64,000 nt of DNA, taken from Desertivirga arenae. GTDB taxonomy: Bacteria; Bacteroidota; Bacteroidia; Sphingobacteriales; Sphingobacteriaceae. Below are positions 31,033 through 39,986 of the stretch, piece by piece. Numbering within the stretch: the stretch's first letter is position 1; each line of letters begins with the position of its first letter. The translations under genes were made by a program, and so were the position numbers. The stretch covers positions 62,001 through 126,000 of the forward strand of contig NZ_JAFEWE010000010.1 in assembly GCF_017355785.1 (NCBI RefSeq), in the 5' to 3' direction. The notes beneath the pieces were generated by a model, which had not been told where the DNA came from, searched no databases, and saw only the letters and a list, made by a program, of their open reading frames with translations.

Positions 31033-33219
31033 TTATATGGAAGAATAAGATACTATATAATCCTTACCTTTTTCTACAGTAAGTTCATAAAGTCCGTTAC
31101 CCTTCGCCGAGATCTTTCCACCTTTTACAGATGGTTTACTTTTACTCTTGAAACGCAAGGTTCCTGTGCCTTCATCTCCTTTTACTTTTATTTGAGACGT
31201 ACTTGCATAAACACTTATCTCTCCTTTAGGGGTAGGAACTTTGCCTTCTATCCATTTTAAACCACCTAAATTTGGCTCTACTACATAAGTATTATATCCC
31301 GGTGCCGTAGGTTGTACTCCTAAATAATACTTTCCTAAGAGGTATAAAGGACTAGCTCCCCAAGCATGGCAAAGACTCTTCCCGAACGGACGGCCATACA
31401 TTGCGTAATGCTCAGCTCCTTTTTTTGAAGGATTATATTCTTCCCAGAAGGAAGTGGCCCCAAGCTTAAGCATGCCTCCCCAGTAATCCTTCATCTCTTT
31501 GGTAACATACGCTTGCTCACCTAAAGCACAAAGAGCTTCAAGCTCATAGAAACGCATATACGGTGTAGTGATCTTCTGAATGTTATCATTTAGTAGCACA
31601 CTCTGTTTTACCGCTTGTTTCTGTTCCTCGTTGAAGTAATTAAAGAAGATACTGAACATATTAGCATAGCGTGTCACATTTTCTGTTTGCTTTCCATCAA
31701 CCATACTGTGTACAAGAGCTTTCTTCTGATCATTCCAGTAGTTCTTAAATATCTTTGATTTTAGCTCTGCTCCTAACTGACTGTATTTCGCTTTTCCTTC
31801 CGTGTCTCCTGCTATTTCTGCACTCGTTGCCATTGTTTCCAGGCTTCGCGCTAAAAGGATCTGTTCAAAACTTACCTCTCCCTTTTTACTTAATCCCTCT
31901 GCCCAATCAATAAATACCCAGTCACCTGCTAAACCTTCCATCATTCCGTTCTTATTCCTTCTTGACAAGCAATACTCCATCAAACTTTGCATTCTAGGAT
32001 AGAACTGTTTAATGAAAGACTTGTCGCCTGTATACTGGTAATAATCGTTAATACCTATAAACCAGTAGAAGGTATAGTCCATAATGGTATTGATGTGACT
32101 TGTTACCGGGTCCTTGCCCCGGTTAGCAAGAAGCGTTCTGGTTACCGAAGGAGAATCGAATAACAAGTAATAGTTCATCAAATAACTTTGATAGGCATCT
32201 CCAGACCATATCCAACGGTCACGTTTTATACCATCGATAAAAAACTCCCGGGTGTTAAGGTGGAAGGTATATTTCGCTACGTCATAGATCTTATTGATCT
32301 CGTCATCAGAGCAGCGGAAGCCGCCGCGATCAGCAACTGGAAGATACTCATAAAGCATTGAAACCGAATCGAGGGAAACCGACCCATCGTATTGGACATT
32401 CACGTAACGAAAAGCTTTCGTAAGTTCCATAACCGAATCTTTCTTAGCTCCCTGATTCAACTCCAGGTGATCCAGAGTTTCACAAGTTTCAGTAGCTAAA
32501 GCTTCCTCTTTAGATTCTCCATAGTAAATGTTTGCATTTCCTTTACCTTTTAAACCATGAAGCTTTATGTAACCAAACGTTTCTTTACCAAAATCCAGAA
32601 GTAATGATTTGCCATTCCGTTGAACACTAACGGCGGACTGGGCTTTAGTTGCTAGTTTAAACTTGGAGGGAGTACTTTGAGGAGTATTGAAATTCCAGGC
32701 ACCGGCATTCAACCAGGTTGTTCCTGATTTATCAGAAGTCTTACCTGTTTCATCAATCCATTCTTTATCTTCGAAAGTAACCAACCACGAATCATCACTA
32801 ACTACTTTGCTCCCTTTTACATAGATTGCCGGAACGGAAGCCTGATTAAAAACTTTTAAACTTAATTTATGCTTTCCAGCAGGGATTCGGATATGTTTCG
32901 GATAGCCTGAGATAGCTTTCCCATCTATCTTGACGTTATATTGTCCCTCAACAAAAAGGTCTACTTCTTCAGCTGCTGGCAAATCGAAATCTTTGTGAAA
33001 GTCAATTAAAGGATAGTGACTGTCCAGTTTCCAGAAGGGAGGAAAAAAAGAAGCCCTTTCTGTACGGCGATTCTGCATATTATTTCCCAACCAGATCTCA
33101 AAATCGCCAGGATACCAGATCCATGTAGCCTTACTTTGCGCAACGGCAATTTCAGACATTGCTAGTGAAGAAAATAAAAAACCTGCTGTTAACAGTCGTT
33201 TAAAAGGTTTAAACATCAT
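31033..33219 (-). CDS. GH78-like alpha-L-rhamnosidase
   Basis: The 728-residue secreted protein (signal peptide ending near AVAQ) has N-terminal beta domains, then the (alpha/alpha)6 barrel with SCSDDEINKIYDVAKYT-type entry, FFIDGIKRDRWIWSGDAYQS, and the C-terminal FGKSLCHAWGASPLYLLGKYYLGV followed by a beta-sandwich. DGIKRDRWIWSGD corresponds to the acidic catalytic region of GH78. It is shorter than the GH78 enzyme at 56361-59150 and belongs to a different subgroup. It follows the second SusC/SusD pair but has its own candidate promoter. Rhamnose release is the most likely activity; substrate linkage is unknown. Confidence 0.8.
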   Translation of the reverse strand: MMFKPFKRLLTAGFLFSSLAMSEIAVAQSKATWIWYPGDFEIWLGNNMQNRRTERASFFPPFWKLDSHYPLIDFHKDFDLPAAEEVDLFVEGQYNVKIDGKAISGYPKHIRIPAGKHKLSLKVFNQASVPAIYVKGSKVVSDDSWLVTFEDKEWIDETGKTSDKSGTTWLNAGAWNFNTPQSTPSKFKLATKAQSAVSVQRNGKSLLLDFGKETFGYIKLHGLKGKGNANIYYGESKEEALATETCETLDHLELNQGAKKDSVMELTKAFRYVNVQYDGSVSLDSVSMLYEYLPVADRGGFRCSDDEINKIYDVAKYTFHLNTREFFIDGIKRDRWIWSGDAYQSYLMNYYLLFDSPSVTRTLLANRGKDPVTSHINTIMDYTFYWFIGINDYYQYTGDKSFIKQFYPRMQSLMEYCLSRRNKNGMMEGLAGDWVFIDWAEGLSKKGEVSFEQILLARSLETMATSAEIAGDTEGKAKYSQLGAELKSKIFKNYWNDQKKALVHSMVDGKQTENVTRYANMFSIFFNYFNEEQKQAVKQSVLLNDNIQKITTPYMRFYELEALCALGEQAYVTKEMKDYWGGMLKLGATSFWEEYNPSKKGAEHYAMYGRPFGKSLCHAWGASPLYLLGKYYLGVQPTAPGYNTYVVEPNLGGLKWIEGKVPTPKGEISVYASTSQIKVKGDEGTGTLRFKSKSKPSVKGGKISAKGNGLYELTVEKGKDYIVSYSSI

Positions 33220-33318
33220 AAAGTATTAAATGTAATCTAAGGTGTTACAATGGCGTTAGTCTTTTCCCAGGTATTCCTCGTTGAGGTGGTTCATGAATAC
33301 CCCCTGAGCGAAACATAG

Positions 33319-33326
33319 CAAAGGTA
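33319..33326 (-). promoter_or_regulatory. Candidate -7 box for the GH78-like gene
   Basis: The minus strand reads TACCTTTG, an exact TANNTTTG match, 100 bases upstream of the start at 33219. The surrounding AGCAAAGGTAAA resembles the site upstream of GH2. No clear -33 box is present. Confidence 0.45.
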
Positions 33327-33401
33327 AAATTAAAGGCTTAGTTCCCTCAGTTATTCAAGCATCTTAACTTGTTATTAGAAGATGTTATCATAAAATCAAA
33401 T

Positions 33402-33428
33402 GAATCCCGCCATTTCTGTACGGGATTC
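33402..33428 (-). terminator. Hairpin downstream of SusD, locus B
   Basis: GAATCCCG (33402-33409) and CGGGATTC (33421-33428) form a perfect 8-bp stem with an 11-base loop, about 30 bases past the SusD stop at 33460. The minus-strand sequence that follows is ATTTGATTTTATG. It separates SusC/SusD from the GH78-like gene. Confidence 0.7.
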
Positions 33429-33459
33429 TTCTAATATACGAGACATTTTCGAGTTCGGC

Positions 33460-34887
33460 CTACATATTAAGATAGGCTGAATTTTGGGAAATGGAGGGGT
33501 TCTGCTGAATCACGTTCAGAGGGATTGGCAATACTAATTGACCTTCATTTTTTATCGGCTTTGTTTTCTTGACAACTTCTACCGCCCTACCTGTTCTTTT
33601 CAAATCAAAAAAGCGATGGAACTCCAGGGCCAGTTCAACTCTTCTCTCATGTTCAATTGCTCTATCAAGACTAGGATATAGATTAGCAGGATATTGAGCT
33701 GTTCCAAATAATGGAAGCCCTACCCTTGCACGTACTTCGTTCAGATATTTGGGGTCGCCCGTTGCTTCCGAGAGCATTAATAGAACGTCGGCATAGCGAA
33801 GCACCATAAAATTGTTATTGCTTAACTCCCGTCCATTTGGTGCCGGTGCAGTCTTGTCTACCCATTTGTTAGGAAATTTGATAGGGATGAATGTTCCTGC
33901 CTTATTTGTATAACCGGGCGCAATAGTAACATCGCGTCTCACATCGTTAGCCTCAAACTCATTGTATAGATCATCTGTAACCTGGTTCATTCCTCCACCA
34001 AAAAGTGTAAGAACAAAGTTTTCTGTAGGAGCGAATTCAGTCCAGTAGTTACTATATGGATTACCAGCTCCTCCTTTATACTGAATCTCGAAGATAGACT
34101 CAGGGGTATTTTTTATAGTGGCTCCCCATAAGTTAGCGTAATTTGGAACAAGGCTATACTTTCCATATACGTCCATCAAAACCTGAGCAGCTTCAGGCTT
34201 TCTTCCTAAAGTCAGGTACACTTTACCGAGAAGAGTTTCGGCAGCATACTTTGTAGGCTTTCCGGGTGTAGATGCAACAGCTGCAGGTAAAGGAAGATGA
34301 TCTACAGCATATTTAAGATCTGATATTACAAGATTATAGACGTCCGAAGCGGGGGATCTGAGCACATTATAACTTTGGGCAGCAGTTAGGGGACTTGTCA
34401 CTAAAGGAATATCGCCCCACATCTGGACCATGTTGAAATAATACAAGGCTCTCAGAAACATCATCTGAGCTTTTGCCGACTCTTTGTATTGGTCGCTTAA
34501 GCTAGCTGCTTCAATCTTTTCCAATACCACATTTACATTATATACCGCCTTGTAATTCTCCTGCCAGAAACGGTACACTTCGGTATTGGACGGCTTGAGA
34601 TCAAAATCTTTAAATGCTTTTCTGTCGGCCTGGATACCAGCCACGTTGTACATAGTTGCATTGTCAGACATTTGCTCTGCAAAATATGATACACTACTGG
34701 TTGGACTGTAGAAAGTATAAAGAGTAGCGAATGCCGCATTTGCAGCGAGATCAAAATCCTGAGTTGTTTTATAGAAATTCTCAGCGTTCGAGTTAGATAT
34801 TGGAGCGAGATCAAGTTTTCCTTCACAGCCTGCTAGAATGCTTCCGGCAAAGAATAAAACGATTAGCTTCTTTATGTTGAGTTTCAT
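33460..34887 (-). CDS. SusD/RagB-type surface glycan-binding lipoprotein, locus B
   Basis: The 475-residue protein has a lipobox (FAGSILAGCEGKLDL) and SusD features: TTQDFDLAANAAFATLY, AQMMFLRALYYFNMVQMWGDIPLV, NNFMVLRYADVLLMLSEA and the C-terminal EHERRVELALEFHRFFDLKRTG. It follows its SusC by 17 bases. It is not a recent duplicate of the SusD at 25258; only family landmarks are shared, so it probably binds a different glycan or fragment. Confidence 0.96.
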   Translation of the reverse strand: MKLNIKKLIVLFFAGSILAGCEGKLDLAPISNSNAENFYKTTQDFDLAANAAFATLYTFYSPTSSVSYFAEQMSDNATMYNVAGIQADRKAFKDFDLKPSNTEVYRFWQENYKAVYNVNVVLEKIEAASLSDQYKESAKAQMMFLRALYYFNMVQMWGDIPLVTSPLTAAQSYNVLRSPASDVYNLVISDLKYAVDHLPLPAAVASTPGKPTKYAAETLLGKVYLTLGRKPEAAQVLMDVYGKYSLVPNYANLWGATIKNTPESIFEIQYKGGAGNPYSNYWTEFAPTENFVLTLFGGGMNQVTDDLYNEFEANDVRRDVTIAPGYTNKAGTFIPIKFPNKWVDKTAPAPNGRELSNNNFMVLRYADVLLMLSEATGDPKYLNEVRARVGLPLFGTAQYPANLYPSLDRAIEHERRVELALEFHRFFDLKRTGRAVEVVKKTKPIKNEGQLVLPIPLNVIQQNPSISQNSAYLNM

Positions 34888-34904
34888 CTTCTTTCAATTG
34901 AGGT

Positions 34905-37900
34905 TTAAAAATCAAGTTTAGCACCAAAGGTGATTACGCGAGGATTAGGGTATGATCCATAATCTACGCCTATAAATGCTCCTGTCGGTACCGTTACAGC
35001 AGATGTAGCGGTAGGTGTTGCATTTGAATAGATATTGGAAAATGAAGTAGAATTGTAAGTAGTATTTTCAGGATCATAGTTTAAATACTTGCTCCATAAG
35101 TGAACATTCTCGGCATTCAGGAACACCCTTGCTTTTTTGACTGGTGTTTTTGCAAATAGTTTTGTTGGAAGTGCATAAGAGACACGAATGTTTCTTAGTC
35201 TTACAAAAGTTGCATCTTCAACCCAATAGGAAGAAAATTTCTCCTGATAGCCCTTTGGCGAGATAGTAGGTTTGAAATGCTTGCCATCGCCAGGGTCACT
35301 TTCTGATTTCCAATAATTCGCAACTTCCGCATACGCGTTACGACCGCCGTTCCAGATTCCATTATAACGAACCAGCTGATTAGTAATCTCTCCTCCAAAT
35401 GAACCTTGAAGCATGAATGAAAACTCGATACCTTTAAACGAAAACGAGTTGGTTAAGCCGGCTATAAAGTTGGGCTGGTTATTTCCTAAAGTAGTTCTGT
35501 CTGCCTCTGTGATCTTACCATCGCCATCCACATCCCTAACCCTTGGATCCCCAGGAGTAGTTACTCCATCTCCTTTTGCTGGACCCGCATCTATTTCTGC
35601 CTGGTTCTTATAAACACCATCAAAGATATAGCCATAGAAATTTGAGATCGGCTGACCGACTTCTGTCTTCACCGCTACCACAAAGTCCTGATAAATTAAA
35701 GGGGCATTACCTGGTCCAAGTTGTAGTACTTTATTCCTGTTTCCAGAAATGTTAAAGTCTGTACTCCAGTTAAATTTACCCACTACGTTCTTGGTATTCA
35801 AGCTGAGCTCAACCCCTCTGTTCCTTAGTTTTCCGATATTGGTTAACTGTGTGGAAAAACCGGTAATGTCTGGAACCGGAACGTTAAGCAATAGATCATT
35901 GGTAATAGAATTGTAGAACTCCGCATTTAAATTCACACGATTCTTAAATAAACCGAGCTCAATTCCGGTGTTAAACATATTTGTTTTCTCCCATTTAAGA
36001 TCCGGATTTTGAATATTTGTGATGTTTAAACCATTGGCAAGATTTGTTCCGTAAACGTAGTTTGAAGAACCAAGAAGACCTACCGGACCATAGTTAGGAA
36101 TCTGATTGTTACCCGAAACTCCATAACTGGCTTTAAATTTAAGATTACTTATTGCGGGTACACCTTTCATGAAGTCCTCATCCGAAATTAGCCAACCGGC
36201 GGATACTGAAGGAAAATAACCGAATCTGTTATTCTTTCCAAAACGAGAACTGCCATCTCTTCTAAGTACCCCTGACAAGAAATACTTGTTTTTAAAGTTA
36301 TAATTCAACCTTCCCAGATAGGAGATTAACGCCCATTCGTATGCAAGTGATGTTCCGGAGTTGACGGTACCTGCATTTAAGGTAGTTACCAGATCGTTAG
36401 GGAAATTTCCTGCTCCTACTCCCATATATTCATCCCTTTGCTTCTGGAAGGTATATCCTACCAATGCATTGAAGTTATGTGATCCTAACTGCTTCTGATA
36501 GTTCAAGGTGTTTTCGGATAGCCAGTTTAGCATGAATCGGGAGTTAGCTGAGCCTTGAGCCGGCAGGGCTGAAGAATAACCAAACTTCTGATCCTTGTTC
36601 CAAAAGAAGTCGTAACGGGTATTAAAGAGGTTTGCATTTATACTGGTTCTGAATTTCAAACCCTTCACAATATTGTACTCGGCAAAGGCGGTACCAAGAC
36701 TATTGAACGATTTGTTTTGTTTCTTAACCTCACGGGTTAATGAATAAGGATGCCATAATTGCAAGTCAGTGTAGGTTGCAAAACGGTACCAAGCTGAGTT
36801 TGGATCTTTAAAACCAAGGTTTCCGTTTTCATTGTAGACCGGGAATATTGGATCACTTTGCAAGCCCAAACTAACAACATCACTCTTTCCTTCAGTTCCA
36901 TCCGTGCGGTCGTATAATCCAGTAAGGCCGAGGTTTAAGCCGATACTGAACTTCTCTGAAACCTTTTGCCGGATGTTTGAACGAATGGATAAGCGTTTGA
37001 AATAGTTATTATCAAGAACCGCTTCCTGATCGAGGTATGAGCCTGAAAATAAATATTGCGTATTTTCTGTCCCGCCAGATACAGAAACCTGTGCACGATC
37101 AGAGGGGGCAGAACGGAACATTACATCCTGCCAATCGGTGCCATTCCCAAGTTGCGCTCTTAAAGTCGGATTAGTAAAATCCTCTGGTATCCTATAAAGC
37201 ACAGGTCTTGCACTATTCGGATTGTTAATATTGCCTCCCGTAGCTGCATAAGCATTATTGTGAGCATCAATATAGTATTGGATGAATTGCTGTGCGTCCA
37301 TAAGATCTATTTTACGGGTCACATCCTGAATTCCGTGCTCATAGTCGGCGCTTATATTTACCTGGCCAGGTTTCCCCAGCTTGGTTGTCACGATCACTAC
37401 CCCATTAGAACCTCGTGATCCATAGATAGCTGCAGACGAAGCATCTTTCAGTACTTCTACAGACTCAATATCCTGTGGATTGATGTAATTTAGATTGAAG
37501 TTTTCAATAGGCAGACCATCCACTACGTATAAAGGGTTTGTGCCAGCAGTGATCGAACTTGTTCCCCTGATACGGATATTAGGAGACTGTCCCGGGGCTC
37601 CTTGCGATTGTGTGATATTAACCCCAGGAAGTTGCCCCGCCAAAGCCTGGGTGACGTTGGTAACCGACCTGTCCTTGAACTTTTCATAGTTCACCGATGC
37701 GACAGAACCGGTAACCGCCCTTCTACTTTGAGTTCCATACCCTACTACAACTACTTCGTTCAGGCTTCTTGTATCGGCTTCCAGTCTGATTTCCAGTTGA
37801 GATTGATTTCCTACAGAAATCTGCTTCGACTTATACCCGGTGTAAGATACTTCCAACACCGGATTCGCATCATTAATGTTTATACTAAATCGTCCATTGA

Positions 37901-38063
37901 CATCAGTCGTTGCCCCTTTTCCTTCCCCCTTAATTTTAATACTTGCCCCAATCAGGGCTTCACCATCTTTAGAGTCCAGAACACGACCTTTTACAAGTCT
38001 TGTCTGTGAGTAAACCGCTACCGATAGCAATAGCAAGTGAAAAAGCAATAGTATTCGCTTCAT
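34905..38063 (-). CDS. SusC/RagA-type TonB-dependent outer-membrane transporter, locus B
   Basis: The 1052-residue protein has a signal peptide (ending near VYSQ), a carboxypeptidase-like domain (VLDSKDGEALIGASIKIKGE), the TonB-box segment LNEVVVVGYGTQ, the plug (VLKDASSAAIYGSRGSNGVVIVTTK) and a barrel ending RVITFGAKLDF. Its upstream gap of 239 bases holds a long perfect palindrome. The gene upstream in transcription is a GH43 enzyme, so locus B appears to hang off the DeoR-headed catabolic operon. Confidence 0.97.
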   Translation of the reverse strand: MKRILLLFHLLLLSVAVYSQTRLVKGRVLDSKDGEALIGASIKIKGEGKGATTDVNGRFSININDANPVLEVSYTGYKSKQISVGNQSQLEIRLEADTRSLNEVVVVGYGTQSRRAVTGSVASVNYEKFKDRSVTNVTQALAGQLPGVNITQSQGAPGQSPNIRIRGTSSITAGTNPLYVVDGLPIENFNLNYINPQDIESVEVLKDASSAAIYGSRGSNGVVIVTTKLGKPGQVNISADYEHGIQDVTRKIDLMDAQQFIQYYIDAHNNAYAATGGNINNPNSARPVLYRIPEDFTNPTLRAQLGNGTDWQDVMFRSAPSDRAQVSVSGGTENTQYLFSGSYLDQEAVLDNNYFKRLSIRSNIRQKVSEKFSIGLNLGLTGLYDRTDGTEGKSDVVSLGLQSDPIFPVYNENGNLGFKDPNSAWYRFATYTDLQLWHPYSLTREVKKQNKSFNSLGTAFAEYNIVKGLKFRTSINANLFNTRYDFFWNKDQKFGYSSALPAQGSANSRFMLNWLSENTLNYQKQLGSHNFNALVGYTFQKQRDEYMGVGAGNFPNDLVTTLNAGTVNSGTSLAYEWALISYLGRLNYNFKNKYFLSGVLRRDGSSRFGKNNRFGYFPSVSAGWLISDEDFMKGVPAISNLKFKASYGVSGNNQIPNYGPVGLLGSSNYVYGTNLANGLNITNIQNPDLKWEKTNMFNTGIELGLFKNRVNLNAEFYNSITNDLLLNVPVPDITGFSTQLTNIGKLRNRGVELSLNTKNVVGKFNWSTDFNISGNRNKVLQLGPGNAPLIYQDFVVAVKTEVGQPISNFYGYIFDGVYKNQAEIDAGPAKGDGVTTPGDPRVRDVDGDGKITEADRTTLGNNQPNFIAGLTNSFSFKGIEFSFMLQGSFGGEITNQLVRYNGIWNGGRNAYAEVANYWKSESDPGDGKHFKPTISPKGYQEKFSSYWVEDATFVRLRNIRVSYALPTKLFAKTPVKKARVFLNAENVHLWSKYLNYDPENTTYNSTSFSNIYSNATPTATSAVTVPTGAFIGVDYGSYPNPRVITFGAKLDF

Positions 38064-38185
38064 ACGTAAAAAATTTAGTGCATGATTTACATGTACTGGT
38101 TAGTAATTGGTTAAAATCTCCTTATTATTTCTCGTTGAATAGTAGATACGGCACAGGGCCTTATGTTTTAATTAGCTAGCAAAAG

Positions 38186-38193
38186 CAAATTAA
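38186..38193 (-). promoter_or_regulatory. Weak candidate -7 box for SusC, locus B
   Basis: The minus strand reads TTAATTTG, one base off TANNTTTG, about 125 bases upstream of the SusC start. The palindrome at 38206-38241 begins 12 bases upstream of it, where the -33 region would be. Confidence 0.3.
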
Positions 38194-38205
38194 AAACAAT
38201 TTATC

Positions 38206-38241
38206 GTAAATAAAAGAAACTACAAAATTTCTTTTATTTAC
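38206..38241. promoter_or_regulatory. Perfect 14-bp palindrome upstream of SusC, locus B
   Basis: GTAAATAAAAGAAA (38206-38219) and TTTCTTTTATTTAC (38228-38241) are exact inverted copies with an 8-base centre. With no GC in the stem beyond the ends it is a poor terminator, and its place before SusC suggests an operator. The decamer ATAAAAGAAA also occurs in the deoR promoter region at 49641-49650. Confidence 0.6.
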
Positions 38242-38302
38242 AGTTATAGGGTTATTAAAAGCGAAATGAAATTAATAATAAAAGATTTGAAATTGATAGG
38301 GC

Positions 38303-39889
38303 TTAATTGGTAACCTGAAAAAAACTAAAGTCTGCGTGTCCCCCCTCAGGGGTCAGACCTCCATTAATACAATAGATACCTACTTTAGCCCCGATCCACA
38401 TCCCTTTTTCTACTGGATAGGTTTTACCGATGCTAGTAAAATTCCTTCCATCGAGACTGTATAAATAACTGCAGGTAGCGTCTTCACGAATAATAGTGCG
38501 AAGCCAGACAGTGGGGTTATTAAGAGGGATTTTAACGAGTTCTTGGGGATATTGGAATTTCCTTTCAACTCTTTTCCCTTCACTCACTACCAGGTCGAAG
38601 CCTGAGACTGATTTTCGAACAGCTATTGAAGTGTAGTAGTTCCCCACTACAGCGAGACCAGCGTTGACAAGATCTGAATTTGCACTAAGAGTCAGTTTAG
38701 TGGTAAAAGTCTGGCTAGGTGATGAAATTTTCTGAAGCAACAAGTTCCCTGCGTAAAACAGACTTCCATCATCAGTTGGAGAAGAAACAGCATTAAGTCT
38801 GAGTACCTTCTTCTCAGGCATCAAGCTATACCAATCTTTCTCCGGAGCCGACTGCCATTGCCACTGCAAACCAAGATGCGCTGAAGAAAAGTCATCAGAA
38901 GTTTGAGGGGTCTGAATAGGGTGTTTGCTAGCCACATCAGGTTTTCTGTAAGAGTCAACAGGTTCTCCTATACCGTCGTTATTATTATCTATTCCGGGGA
39001 TAGGCCAGCCTTTCTTCCAAACTACAGGCTGCATATGAACAATTCGTCCATAGAAGCCTTTGTCCTGAAAATGAATAAACCAGGTCTGGCCAGTTGGGGT
39101 CTCTACAAATGCACCTTGATGAGGGCCATTGATTGCTGTGTTGCCCTGATTCAAAACAATCTTATCTTTATAAGGGCCATAGATATTTTTTGAACGAAAA
39201 ACAGATTGCCAGCCTGTGCTAACTCCCCCTGCAGGAGCCGCGAAATAGTAATAGCCGTCTCGCTTTTCCATAAACTTAAAGCCTTCCAGAATCGGTTGTT
39301 TATTGTCATCCCTATAGATCAGTTTTCCATTATCCAGCAGTTTTGTTCCGTCATCAGACATTCTATGTAAAATTGCAGGTCCGGCTCCTACCCTGCCTCT
39401 TAAAAGATAGGCCTTTCCATCGCTGTCCCAGAAAGGACAGGGATCCTCCCAGTTACCAACATCCTGGACCAATTGTAATTTCCATTTATCACGCGGATCT
39501 TTTGCTGTTGCAAGGAATAGACCATCTTCGGGCGTACAGAAATAAACGTAAAACTTCTTGTTATGATAGCGAATTGCCGGAGCCCAGGACCCTTGCCCAT
39601 GCTGAGGTTTCTTATATCGTTCTAAAGGTAGATTTGAGTAAATATGATTAATAATAGTCCAGTTAACCAGATCTCTTGAATGTAACAAAGGGATCCCCGG
39701 CTGACAAGTAAAACTTGATGCAACCATATAATAATCGTGCCCAACCCTAATAACATCGGGATCTGAATAATCAGCATAGAGTATAGGGTTTTTATAAGTG
39801 CCGTCGCCCTGATCAGATTTCCACTGAGAATAAACAAAAGAAGGTAAACCTATGAAGCAGATGAAGAAACCAAGACATACTTTAAACAT
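38303..39889 (-). CDS. GH43 glycosidase with C-terminal beta-sandwich
   Basis: The 528-residue secreted protein (signal peptide ending near VYSQ) has a five-bladed propeller of the GH43 beta-xylosidase type: TYKNPILYADYSDPDVIRVG with the catalytic base Asp, WEDPCPFWDSDGKAYL, and ILEGFKFMEKRDGYYYF with the acid Glu. A C-terminal DUF1349-like sandwich (~residues 325-525) completes it. GH43 enzymes remove arabinofuranose or xylose. It lies between the FGGY kinase and SusC genes. Exact specificity is unknown. Confidence 0.9.
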   Translation of the reverse strand: MFKVCLGFFICFIGLPSFVYSQWKSDQGDGTYKNPILYADYSDPDVIRVGHDYYMVASSFTCQPGIPLLHSRDLVNWTIINHIYSNLPLERYKKPQHGQGSWAPAIRYHNKKFYVYFCTPEDGLFLATAKDPRDKWKLQLVQDVGNWEDPCPFWDSDGKAYLLRGRVGAGPAILHRMSDDGTKLLDNGKLIYRDDNKQPILEGFKFMEKRDGYYYFAAPAGGVSTGWQSVFRSKNIYGPYKDKIVLNQGNTAINGPHQGAFVETPTGQTWFIHFQDKGFYGRIVHMQPVVWKKGWPIPGIDNNNDGIGEPVDSYRKPDVASKHPIQTPQTSDDFSSAHLGLQWQWQSAPEKDWYSLMPEKKVLRLNAVSSPTDDGSLFYAGNLLLQKISSPSQTFTTKLTLSANSDLVNAGLAVVGNYYTSIAVRKSVSGFDLVVSEGKRVERKFQYPQELVKIPLNNPTVWLRTIIREDATCSYLYSLDGRNFTSIGKTYPVEKGMWIGAKVGIYCINGGLTPEGGHADFSFFQVTN

Positions 39890-39986
39890 AATCTAACTAA
39901 ATAATTTTTGCGATATCCTTCTTCCGGCAGTCACACTGCTGGCTCAGCTTACCGTCCGCTTGTTAACCATCGATGTACTAATCATC

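Noticed and set aside
39924-39942. Inverted repeat CCGGCAGT/ACTGCTGG after the FGGY kinase
   Set aside because: One mismatch in an 8-bp stem and no T-run on the minus strand; too weak to call a terminator.
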